This document shows, piece by piece, positions 27,201-34,300 of a stretch of 64,000 nt of DNA. Below the pieces are notes generated by a model, which worked only from the letters and a program-made list of their open reading frames with translations, searched no databases and had not been told where the DNA came from. How positions within the stretch are numbered: the stretch's first letter is position 1; each line of letters opens with the position of its first letter. Location: NCBI GenBank assembly GCA_934045905.1, contig OW203765.1:19779409-19843408 (forward strand), written 5' to 3'. Both the position numbers and the translations under genes were made by a program. Origin of the DNA: Leuctra nigra (Eukaryota > Arthropoda > Insecta > Plecoptera > Leuctridae).

Positions 27201-28721
27201 GCATGCGCACAAATATCCAGCCGGCATTCCATTGAACATCGTGGCACCCGACGCGAGCGCCCTTCCTTTGCCCACCGCATTCAGCACCAACGTAAGTGCC
27301 TTTGTATGGGGATGTTCAGATATTTGCTAGCACCTCCTCGAGTATTATCATTAACTATTCGAACAAATAAGTGATACGTGATGGAGCCACTTCTGGCAGG
27401 AAACGTTTCAGATGCAGTTTTTTATTTTGAAGTTCGTGTTTCCATAGGGCAGTGAAAAAAGAGAAACAATTTAAGTTTAGATTTAGTTACAAGTTTACTT
27501 TTTCAGCCATAACAAACAACTAAAGCAAATTTATTGTAATTTATTTATATAAATATTCCCGTGATATCCTCCATTATTTCTCTTATGGCTAGTACCAAAG
27601 AATCCACCAGAGGTCAGTTGTGTTCCTTATTTTCTCGAATTAGTTGATCAATTCATTAGAATACAAGTTGGAAAAGTTCTGGGAAATTTTTCGCGACAGC
27701 ATCGTTTTGTTTGCAATTCAATTTCATATTTTAGGTAAAAACTAAAAATTTACTGAAATATACCTACCTACATGTTTTGTTACTTTCAATAATACTGTCA
27801 CTTTTCAATTCTCCACTTATTAAATTAAGGTAAATAAGTTGAACTGAAAAAGAGACTAAACTAAAAATGTCAGTACTGTCAAATACTGAAAGATGAGCAA
27901 TTTTTTGATGTAAACACTCGACAGTTTCAAATATCAATTGTGAAAAATTATGATGTGTAATAAATAATAAAATAATTAATCGATAATCTGAGTTAAAATT
28001 AAAAAGGTAAAAGTTGATGTTATAAGCCTGTGCAATAGAATGTGAAAAGTTATTTTGAAAATAGTGTGACGTTTCTACTACAATGAAACCTTCCATTCGA
28101 TGTAATAAGATTCCTTCTGATTGGCAGGTGATCATCAATGAAGAGGGTACTGGTGCAGAGAGTGCGGACAACTCAAATGCAAGCGGGAGGTCCACACCCA
28201 GTCGAGTGCTATGTAAGTTCTTCACCATGTCATTAAGCATTGTCCATGCTCATTTATACATTCGTGCCAGCTTCGTTCTCTTCATGAGAATTTACGTCTT
28301 GGTAACTACGTCCAAAATTAAGGTCGTGCTAATTCGAGTCGAACTAATTATAGAGCAATGGCAACACTCTGGACTTGCATTCTGAGGTCCCGGGTTCAAT
28401 TCCTACCACCATCCGTCCCGAATCCTGAAAGGATTATTCACGGATTTTCTCGGTCTCGAGCAAATAAAAAAAACATCGTTCACCATTAGCCTTGTTTCAG
28501 AATAGTGTGATGTACGCATCGCTATTTATTTTCTCACAGACTCCAATCAAACAGTTTCTTGAGAATGACACTAAAATAATTAAACATAGAGTTTTTTGTT
28601 TGTTGCTGTATGCCACTGATCATACTACAGTATAACCTGTAGGTGCTAATGCATTGATGTTGTCTTTGCAGCCAAGAAAACCCGCATCGCAGCTCACTTC
28701 TCGAGCCCGATCGAGTCGTAA
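3208..28721 (+). CDS. MARF1: MARF1 (limkain b1): NYN ribonuclease, RRM and LOTUS-domain RNA regulator
   Basis: Twenty-five coding exons keep one frame (5145 nt, 1714 aa; mammalian MARF1 is of similar length): 3208-3555, 3670-3813, 4836-4996, 5631-5754, 7399-7568, 10091-10259, 11076-12392, 12960-13127, 13629-13748, 13842-13937, 16085-16219, 17036-17242, 17528-17722, 18386-18555, 19007-19164, 19880-20094, 21126-21305, 21760-21903, 23751-23906, 25370-25603, 25906-26046, 26688-26771, 27118-27291, 28128-28212, 28672-28721. Domains: NYN/PIN-like nuclease about residues 105-259, with acidic residues in GVFWDIENC and TGDINFIADV kept; RRM1 about 263-345; an unusual repeat linker 373-811; RRM2 about 955-1040; LOTUS domains about 1054-1550, of which the third and fifth share FIPxYHHHFGRQCR and ADYGYTKL; a Ser/Pro-rich tail. 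Known family role: MARF1 cleaves or represses selected mRNAs and retrotransposon RNA in oocytes. Start chosen as the first ATG of the exon; a second ATG follows immediately. Exons 7 and 8 are the least certain because they rest on splice-site and phase logic only. Confidence 0.9.
3954..4803. mobile_element. Foldback DNA transposon, copy 1 (MARF1 intron 2)
   Basis: Ends read GTCCAGTAATTT and AAATTACTGGGC, near-perfect inverted repeats, flanked by TA at 3952-3953 and 4804-4805. The two arms are long: the left arm (3990-4090) with AGAAGGTTTCAATAC and GCCGGAAGTAC is mirrored at 4665-4765. No open reading frame is seen. A second copy lies at 60062-61858. The TA flanks suggest Tc1/mariner-type mobilisation, but the class is inferred. 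Confidence 0.75.
4208..4374. mobile_element. Mariner-type MITE nested in the foldback element
   Basis: A 167-bp element with inverted ends CAGTGGAACCTCTTTAGTAC and GTACTAAAGAGGTTCCACTG, flanked by TA on both sides (4206-4207, 4375-4376). It interrupts the inner part of the 3954-4803 foldback element and is absent from the equivalent part of the copy near 60300. It has no coding capacity. Confidence 0.8.
5169..5316. mobile_element. PIF/Harbinger-type MITE (copy A)
   Basis: 148 bp with ends GGCCGGGTAGGACCAACT and AGTCCTACCCGGCC, flanked by the 3-bp duplication TTA (5166-5168, 5317-5319). A related copy is at 15717-15862. TTA/TAA target duplications and GC-rich inverted ends are typical of PIF/Harbinger. 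Confidence 0.75.
5362..5390. repeat. Poly-G run
   Basis: An uninterrupted guanine tract in MARF1 intron 3. Its exact length in the genome may be uncertain because homopolymers assemble poorly. Confidence 0.7.
5755..7398. other. MARF1 intron 4
   Basis: No coding exon is supported. The only structured piece I see is a small inverted-repeat element at 6064-6159 (ends CGTTTACAGC and GCTGTAAACG, TA on both sides). The rest is AT-rich. Confidence 0.4.
6064..6159. mobile_element. Short TA-flanked MITE
   Basis: 96 bp, inverted ends CGTTTACAGC / GCTGTAAACG, TA at 6062-6063 and 6160-6161. The ends are short, so the call is moderate. Confidence 0.5.
8090..8560. repeat. Diverged internal repeats around CCGGAAGTGACGTCATA
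   Basis: In MARF1 intron 5 the block GCCGCCATTTTGAAA followed by CCGGAAGTGACGTCATA and CAAAAACGGC occurs near 8210-8255, partly near 8341-8360, and again near 8488-8530 with changes. It looks like the remains of a DNA element with internal repeats. No ORF or clear ends are visible. Confidence 0.45.
8714..9102. mobile_element. 389-bp near-perfect palindromic foldback element
   Basis: The left arm (CCCATAAAAAACACTCCGTG through ACGTGGCGCATCG, about 8715-8875) is mirrored by the right arm (CGATGCGCCAAGTATT through CACGGAGTGTTTTTTATGGG, about 8953-9101), with an AT-rich loop of roughly 75 bp. TA flanks are at 8712-8713 and 9103-9104. Few mismatches separate the arms, so it is young or under constraint. 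An RNA copy would form a long hairpin. Confidence 0.75.
11076..12392 (+). repeat. MARF1 coding exon 7: Met/Asn/Pro (PMNG) repeat exon with a 43-residue tandem unit
   Basis: A 1317-nt exon (439 codons, phase 0 at both ends, acceptor ctccag, donor GTGAGT) reads a protein dominated by PMNG and MNE/MNG motifs. From about 11595 to 12090 it contains four tandem copies of a unit of the form GFVNNQLQITYPMNQKESSM. The last three start points are exactly 129 nt apart (11751, 11880, 12009); the first is 141 nt earlier (11610). The spacing is a multiple of three and no copy has a stop. It joins the RRM1 exons to the RRM2 exons. I know of no such repeat in fly or mammalian MARF1. Skipping this exon would keep the frame. 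Confidence 0.7.
12960..13127 (+). other. MARF1 coding exon 8 (possible cassette exon)
   Basis: A long pyrimidine tract ending in cttcccag precedes 168 nt of GC-rich open sequence (56 codons, phase 0/0), encoding for example SPGLGSYLDFLTLDKTMARS and ending CAG|GTCGGT. The donor is weaker than its neighbours'. The opposite strand is also open, but the pyrimidine tract, the phase and the fit with exon 9 favour the + strand reading. Confidence 0.6.
14066..14454. mobile_element. TA-flanked MITE with TAGGCACCGAGTGTT ends
   Basis: 389 bp in MARF1 intron 10. Ends are TAGGCACCGAGTGTT and AACACTCGGTGCCTA, with TA at 14064-14065 and 14455-14456. No coding capacity; mariner/Tc1-like by its duplication. 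Confidence 0.65.
14498..15578. mobile_element. Nonautonomous mariner-like element, 1.08 kb
   Basis: Perfect inverted ends (CCGTATTAACTCGTGTATAA and its complement, matching over about 25 bp), flanked by TA at 14496-14497 and 15579-15580. The terminal motif GCGTCTTATACACG is repeated inside both ends (near 14552-14572 and 15480-15496). No transposase ORF is visible. Confidence 0.75.
15717..15862. mobile_element. PIF/Harbinger-type MITE (copy B)
   Basis: 146 bp related to the copy at 5169-5316, ends GGCCGGGTAGGACCAACT and TTGGTCCTACCCGGCC, flanked by TTA at 15714-15716 and 15863-15865. Confidence 0.75.
15901..16009 (+). ncRNA. C/D-box snoRNA candidate, copy 1 (MARF1 intron 10)
   Basis: Terminal stem GTGGA (15901-15905) / TCCAC (16005-16009) encloses box C ATGATGA (15907-15913) and box D CTGA (16001-16004). 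An internal CTGA lies at about 15970-15973. The RNA would end 75 nt before the 3' splice site of the exon at 16085, the usual spacing for intronic C/D snoRNAs. The 12 nt before box D (ACTTTGATCTTAT region) matched no rRNA stretch I could recall, so the target is unknown. Confidence 0.7.
16396..16504 (+). ncRNA. C/D-box snoRNA candidate, copy 2 (MARF1 intron 11)
   Basis: A near-identical 109-nt copy of 15901-16009 on the other side of the 135-bp exon 11: stem GTGGA/TCCAC, box C ATGATGA (16402-16408), box D CTGA (16496-16499). The internal CTGA of copy 1 is changed to CCGA here. It lies over 500 nt from the next acceptor. The repeat is about 118 bp in all and arose by duplication. Confidence 0.65.
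17790..17985 (+). mobile_element. 3' end of a non-LTR retroelement or SINE with a (CTAAT)n tail
   Basis: A GC-rich block (CCCCCCCGGTCCGTCCCC through CGTGCCCTCC), then AT-rich sequence ending in tandem CTAAT repeats (about 17965-17985). This is the usual form of a 5'-truncated non-LTR insertion. The family is not identified. Confidence 0.5.
19218..19357. mobile_element. Small inverted-repeat element
   Basis: 140 bp in MARF1 intron 15. Ends AGTCCATAATCCACTAC and GTAGTGAAATATGGACT are imperfect inverted repeats. No clear target duplication. Confidence 0.45.
20234..20552. mobile_element. TA-flanked MITE
   Basis: 319 bp in MARF1 intron 16. Ends AAGTTCATTCACGATTAGAA and TTCTTATCGTGAACGAACTT, with TA on both sides (20232-20233, 20553-20554). 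A SINE-like tail (CATCATCATGGTCATTCATC) follows at about 20575-20640. Confidence 0.6.
22257..22756. mobile_element. Pogo/Tigger-like nonautonomous element
   Basis: 500 bp in MARF1 intron 18. Ends CAGTAAACCCTCGTTATTAC and AATTAACGAGGGTTTACTG, flanked by TA (22255-22256, 22757-22758). The CAGTAAACCCTCGTTA end resembles pogo/Tigger family termini. Several TTCGAA-containing subrepeats are present. Confidence 0.75.
23134..23250. mobile_element. Short MITE with TAA duplication
   Basis: 117 bp, ends TGGCGTTTTCCACTGGCC and GGCCAGTGTGG-side GGCCAGTGGAAAACGCCA, flanked by TAA at 23131-23133 and 23251-23253. This fits a PIF/Harbinger-type MITE. Confidence 0.6.
28345..28470 (+). mobile_element. tRNA-derived SINE fragment
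   Basis: Contains a good tRNA box B (GGTTCAATTCC, 28393-28403) within a tRNA-like stretch ending in CCTACCACCATCC, followed by an unrelated AT-rich tail. The acceptor stem does not fold as an intact tRNA, so a SINE in MARF1 intron 24 is more likely than a tRNA gene. Confidence 0.45.
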
Positions 28722-30285
28722 GCGTCTCGCCCGAGCAAGCTTCAGCTACAAGTCACTAGCCTCGACAACAAGTACCTGATTGTCTCATCGATATTTCCAG
28801 CCATTAGTACATTATTTTTATATCTTTCACTGCTAGGCAAGAACGTTGCCTCACATTCGGTTCATCTTTTAATCATCGAGATTGCACGCAGAGAACAGTA
28901 CAAGTATCAGGAAGTAATCTTAAGGCAATTCATAGCCATGCAATGGTATTTTTTATAAGTTATTTTTTCTTTGCAATGATCCGTCAGAGAATTTTTAATA
29001 ATGCAAGGAGAGGTTGAATCTTCCTATCATACTGTGATAGCACACTATGTTTTAAATGCAAGTCAATCTGTAGGTAAATAGTTAGTCGTAGCGTTAAGAG
29101 ATTGTGTGAAGTTTTACGTTCCAGGCAGAAATTTAAGATGCAGCAATGCTTTGCTGAGAAAAGTTGAATTTGGTGATACTAATTAGTAGTTAGTTAAAAC
29201 CTTCTCATTGTGTTATTGCAGTCGATTGAAATTGAATTGTTCAAATCTGAAGTTTATTGCTAAGTACCTACTAGATTTTATTTAGCAGAGTGTATGTTGT
29301 ATGTTGAGATTTACCACGATAAGGTTTACATTATTGTATCCACGAGCTAGATTACCACTAGTCAGCTATGCTGTATAGCTGGCCTGCCAATCTGTACACT
29401 AAATATAGTTGGGTTACTTAACAAGTGTTGTAATCTAGCCAAAGTTAGTAGCTGAATATATTTTTGAGATGATTCATTGTGTTCATTCTCACTGAAGTTT
29501 TAACCAAGTCGAATGGTAATTGTGTCGACGGTGATGAAATGGGTAGTATAGGTAATGCCTTGTTTTATTGTGTGTATTGTACTAAATACTGAAGTATCAA
29601 AGTTTAAAATGGCCAAATATTTTAAGCATTCCACTACATTGTACGAAGATGGCCATTTTTCCATGTTAAATGATATTTTTACTTTTACCATTTTCATCAC
29701 ATAATATGGCCAATGTTTGATTTACCTACTTGTTTTTTAAAATTAAATGAAAATAATGATTATAATTGAAATTTGAAGATAAATTATAATGAAATGAATA
29801 AAAGATAGTACTACAAAGTTTTTTTAATGAAATGGTAGATATTTTACTGCTATACCTCTCTAATCCACTTGTAGAACCAGGGCTGCGATCTTGTAAAATG
29901 ACAACTTACTTGTCGCAGTGACAAGCTTCTCATCTCGATGTTATTCACGGCCTTCTAGGGTCTTGTCACCGTGACAAGTAAGTTATCATTTTATGTGATC
30001 GCACCCCAGAATGTAGCTGTACAGGTGTTACCAAATGTTAGTTTTGACCGCTGTAAGTTAATACAATGTACAATGTAGTATATTTGCATGAATTTCTCAA
30101 ATTATTCTTATTGAAACGTTAATTCAGTGCAGATAAAATGGATTAATCTATGCTCGAGATACTCGATTACCTAATCTGTCTATCTCAACTGTCCAATGAA
30201 GTCAACAATGTTGTTTTTGAGAATTATTAATTTACCAATTTATTCAATTATCTAAATACAACTATTTACAGAGTAGGTTGGCTTA
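28722..30285. other. MARF1 3' UTR, intergenic gap and NDUFB10 3' UTR
   Basis: AATAAA at 29797-29802 (+) gives MARF1 a 3' UTR of about 1.1 kb. An inverted-repeat element sits at about 29879-30012. TTTATT at 30239-30244, read on the - strand as AATAAA, is 42 nt beyond the NDUFB10 stop. The two genes converge here. Confidence 0.6.
29879..30012. mobile_element. Inverted-repeat MITE between MARF1 and NDUFB10
   Basis: The arms GCGATCTTGTAAAATGACAA and TTATCATTTTATGTGATCGC, each with ACTTACTTGTC / GACAAGTAAGT, form a hairpin of about 134 bp. Termini CAGGG and CCCAG suggest hAT, but no clean 8-bp duplication is seen. Confidence 0.5.
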
Positions 30286-31027
30286 TTATTCCAAAGAGCC
30301 TTGCATGCCAGATCCAACGGGACCATGCCTGCGCTCCCAAATTAAGCGATGTTTCTGCTTCATGTAAGCAGCTTTGACATCTCCATACGCTCCTAAGTCG
30401 CCATCTGAAATTGCATTAATTCTTTACTAAATAGTTCGTTCACATTCACAATTTAATTTCACAACAATATAAAGTTGTGGTTCTTACACTTTGTAAACCA
30501 GTTGGCTGCAGCAAGATTGTATTGTTCATACAGTCCCTTGCATTTGACATTGTGGTCGGGAGCCTCGTACAAAACGCAGTCTTCGAAGCGTTGTCTCAAG
30601 ATGTTCAATATCTCGTTCTCCACCATCCTACAATGAAATACAAGTTGTAAATAATATTCAGAAGATACTAGGTACCTCTCAAAAAATGACTGGGAGTTTA
30701 GCACTGACTTGTCTCGCTTGAATTGCTCATTGGCTTCGAAGTAGCAAATGGCATCATCCGTGTAACATTCATCGATTGTTGGCACCCGACGAAACTTGTG
30801 GTGATACCAGTTGTATTGAGTGCGGTTTGGTTCAACGACTTTTTCTGTGAACATTTGTGACAAGTTTAAATACATACAACAAAACTAAACTACAAAATAT
30901 AAATGAAATAAGTCTGAAGGTGAAGTTCTTTACCTCTGAACCAGGTAACTGGGGATTCAATTGTACAAAGAACAGAATTTGCAAATCTTGCCAAAGGACT
31001 TCGTCCCGCTTCACTGTCACCCCCCAT
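30286..31027 (-). CDS. NDUFB10: NADH dehydrogenase (ubiquinone) 1 beta subcomplex subunit 10
   Basis: Four exons on the - strand keep frame (522 nt, 173 aa): 31027-30934, 30844-30676, 30627-30488, 30404-30286. This is the accessory subunit NDUFB10 (PDSW in fly) of the membrane arm of mitochondrial complex I, on the intermembrane-space side. Support: the order VEPNRTQYNWYHHKFRRVP, then ECYTDDAICYFEANEQFKRD, then a Cys-X11-Cys pair in DCVLYEAPDHNVKC, then YGDLGAYGDVKAAYMKQKHR. The Cys-X6-Cys and Cys-X11-Cys spacings match the disulfide pairs of the human protein. The ATG at 31027 is the only one giving an open first exon, and the length matches the family. It is divergent from RpL3, with about 310 bp between the start codons. 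Confidence 0.93.
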
Positions 31028-31340
31028 TATAAAGAAATTGATATATTTGAGAGAAAGAGAGTTTACTATTCAATAAATAACATAAAATACAATCTCTAAA
31101 TAAGGGTCAGTCCGATATTCCAATCGGATGACATTCACAGCTGTATTAACTCGGTCGATAATGTAGTCGACCACTGTGTGATGATGGCAACGGTGATTAA
31201 TTTTCGAGGGAAATTTTAAATTTTCCAATAATGTTGGCACTTTCGTATCTGCGCATGCGTACAACGCGTTCTCAACACGGTGGATACAAAAACGCCATAT
31301 TTCTTTCTTTCATTCTGTTTCCGGGCGGCGAGTCGCAAAG
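31028..31340. promoter_or_regulatory. Shared divergent promoter region of NDUFB10 and RpL3
   Basis: Only 313 bp separate the two start codons. The pyrimidine-rich stretch TTTCTTTCTTTCATTCTG at 31300-31318, just upstream of the RpL3 ATG, fits a terminal oligopyrimidine start, as expected for a ribosomal protein mRNA. No TATA box is evident. Confidence 0.6.
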
Positions 31341-34300
31341 ATGGTGAGTCCGAAATTTGCTCCCATAAATATCACTGTTTATTGAAGCAATCCCCCATTT
31401 ATTTTATTTTAGATGTGCTGTAAAACATCTAATACTATATGATACTTAATTATATTGTTGTATTTGTACATATCGATACCAATTTATTACCAAATATTGA
31501 AAATAAGTTGATAGCTTTCTTGTGTGATATGATAATGATTTGCACATGTGGCCGATATCGGCAAGTAACTTGTTACTTCACGCACTCGTGCAATACATTA
31601 AAAGAAAATGCAGTGATGAAAAATACACAGTCATACTAAACTGATGATATTTAGGCTTAATCTTTGCTGAGCATTTTCACGTATTTTAGGAAATGTGTTC
31701 TGATCCCAAAGTAGAATTTCGTCGCACATGTGGTGTGATACTACTCTACTTTCTTTCAGTCGCATCGCAAGTTTAGTGCACCCAGACATGGGTCAATGGG
31801 TTTCTATCCCAAGAAGAGAGCAGCAAGGCATCGCGGTCGCGTGAAATCATTCCCTAAAGATGATCCAACAAAACCTGTGCATCTCACTGCATTCATCGGC
31901 TACAAGGCAGGCATGACCCACGTAGTTCGTGAAGCTGATCGACCTGGCTCAAGTGAGTTGATTCAAATGAGCTGTTTTAGCTGTTTACATTGTACTTACC
32001 GATGCTTGGGCTCTGAGCTGTCTCACGACGGCTCTGAGCTGTCTCACGACGGCTCTACGCTCTGCGAAGTGGAGCTGCTTGATCTCGTGCAGTTTGTTCC
32101 TATCGCAGCATCGAATAGCAATGTGGACCGCTCTTACGAGTGTGACCGCATCACGGCATATTCCATAAACTTTGACGAGCCCATTGGGCTGTGATGTCGG
32201 AGACAAACCATGCTGAGAACATTCTGTTTCCTGCCTTTACTCTCAAAACTCAACTATGTCAATTTCAATTAATAACATGGGTTCCAGTATTAATTAAAAT
32301 CATGACTAGCATGCTGCGCTCCCAGCCTAAGAATTTTGTTTTTCGTCCCTGTAACATCCTGTAACATTTTTAGAGAAAAAATTGCTTTCGCCAAGTGTGT
32401 GACTAATCAAACGACTTATTCCGCAGAGTTAAACAAGAAGGAGATCGTAGAGGCTGTAACTATCCTGGAGGCTCCTCCCATGATCGTTGTCGGTGTCGTT
32501 GGCTACATCGAGACACCCCATGGTCTCCGAGCTCTGCGCTCGATCTGGGCTGAACATCTGTCGGAGGATTGCCGCCGCCGATTCTATAAGAACTGGTGAG
32601 CTACATTTTTGCTGGCTCTCCTTGGGGAGTGACCGATACAACTTTATAATTTTGTTGTTGAAAAAAATGTAACTCGGAGCTATAAAAGATTAACAAAGTA
32701 CAATTGGACCGTGTTATGCAATAAGGATCCAAGCGCCAATTCATTGAACTGAGATTATTGGACATTGGCGTACAGCCATATAATAAAATACACGATACCT
32801 TCTTTACCTAAGACTTGTCACATATGATTAGATAACATATTGAAATTTCATTTTCAGGAATTTTGGTTCATATTCAATGACCTATTTTAATAAAAACAGA
32901 CAAAATGGCGCTTGGTTCCTTTTTGCGAAATTGCAAATGTGACATTTCGATTTTTGCAAAAAGGATCCTAGTGACAAAATAACATAAGGATAATACAAAC
33001 AATGTCCATTACTATTTTTTTAAAGTAATAACAAGTGCTTAGTACCTAATTAGTAATTTAGTGCTTCAAAAACAATATTAGTTAAACATTTAAAAATGTA
33101 TTTAATTAATTGGTGTGATGATAGGAGGCATAGAAAATGGTTTTAATTATAATCTTAAACACTTTAATAAGATTTGATTTTATTCATCTTAAAAATTACA
33201 TTTATAAGGTTTTCTAAACCTTTTATTTGGCATAATCCAAGAAAATAATCATAATTAGTAGGTTAAATATTCATAATTATTCGAGTGGGATTTAATAAAC
33301 AACATTAAAAATTATCTAGATAGCTCTGCTCTTTAAAAAATTTCACATGTACTTGCGTTATCCAAGGTATCTGTTCTTGTTATTCAACAATGGATGAAAA
33401 CAAGAACATACTTGGATAACGGAACTGCATGTGAAATTTTTTCAAAATCAGAGCTATCTAGATAATTTTTAATGTTGTCTATTACGATTATTCAATTTTC
33501 TTCTTCTTCCACATCGAAGTCTACGTTTCCATTGTAACCCTCAATATCGTCGATAACGTTTTCATCCGACCTCAACGTCTGGTAGAAAGGTTTAGCGTCA
33601 TCTGGTATGAGATGCATCATCGACTGAATATCGTCAATCTTTGGCTTGGATATTGCCTTACCGTTAGGCCATAAGGAGACGAGATTGTCTGAGAACTTGA
33701 CTTGAGGTGGGCGCCCTCGAGTTTTTCTTTGCAGATCGACTTCACGAAACTCCTCTTCATCGTGACCAGTCTTTAAGAAAAAGGAGAAAGGAGATTCTGT
33801 ATCCAAAAAGATTTCTCTGATCTTCAGCCAGTTGATTTTGTTTTTGTTGACATCTTGCTTTCGATTGACAATTAATTTCTCCAGACTGGAAGTCCCAAAG
33901 AAGTCGGCCGTTTGCATCATAGTGACGATAAATGGGTTTTTCTTACGGCATAGCTCCATTACGCGCACATAATCTGATGGCAAATACAGTCTATCATGGC
34001 GCTTCAGTGCGGTCTCAATGTCGCCAAAATCAGAATCATTAGGAAGGAAGCTGTGACCGGATACGAGGAAGCGTAAGCTGATAGTTTTCAATGTCGGATG
34101 CTGTTCCAAAATCGTTTTCAGCATTAAAACAAGTTTTATATTGCCATTTTGGCCTCCGCACGAATCTGACCACAACACCAAGTTCTTTACACTATTGGCA
34201 ACATGTTTTTCTATATGCTTCTTCAAACATGATCCGACTTCCTGGGCTCCCCTGCCGGCAGTACCTTCTACCCACACGTAACCGAATCCTTTATCAGTTT

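Noticed and set aside
32429..32641. 70-aa ORF on the - strand and the nearby 73-aa ORFs at 31985 and 37046
   Set aside because: The first is antisense to RpL3 exon 3. The others are antisense to the duplicated H/ACA RNA, and the repeated ORF reflects the RNA duplication, not protein coding.
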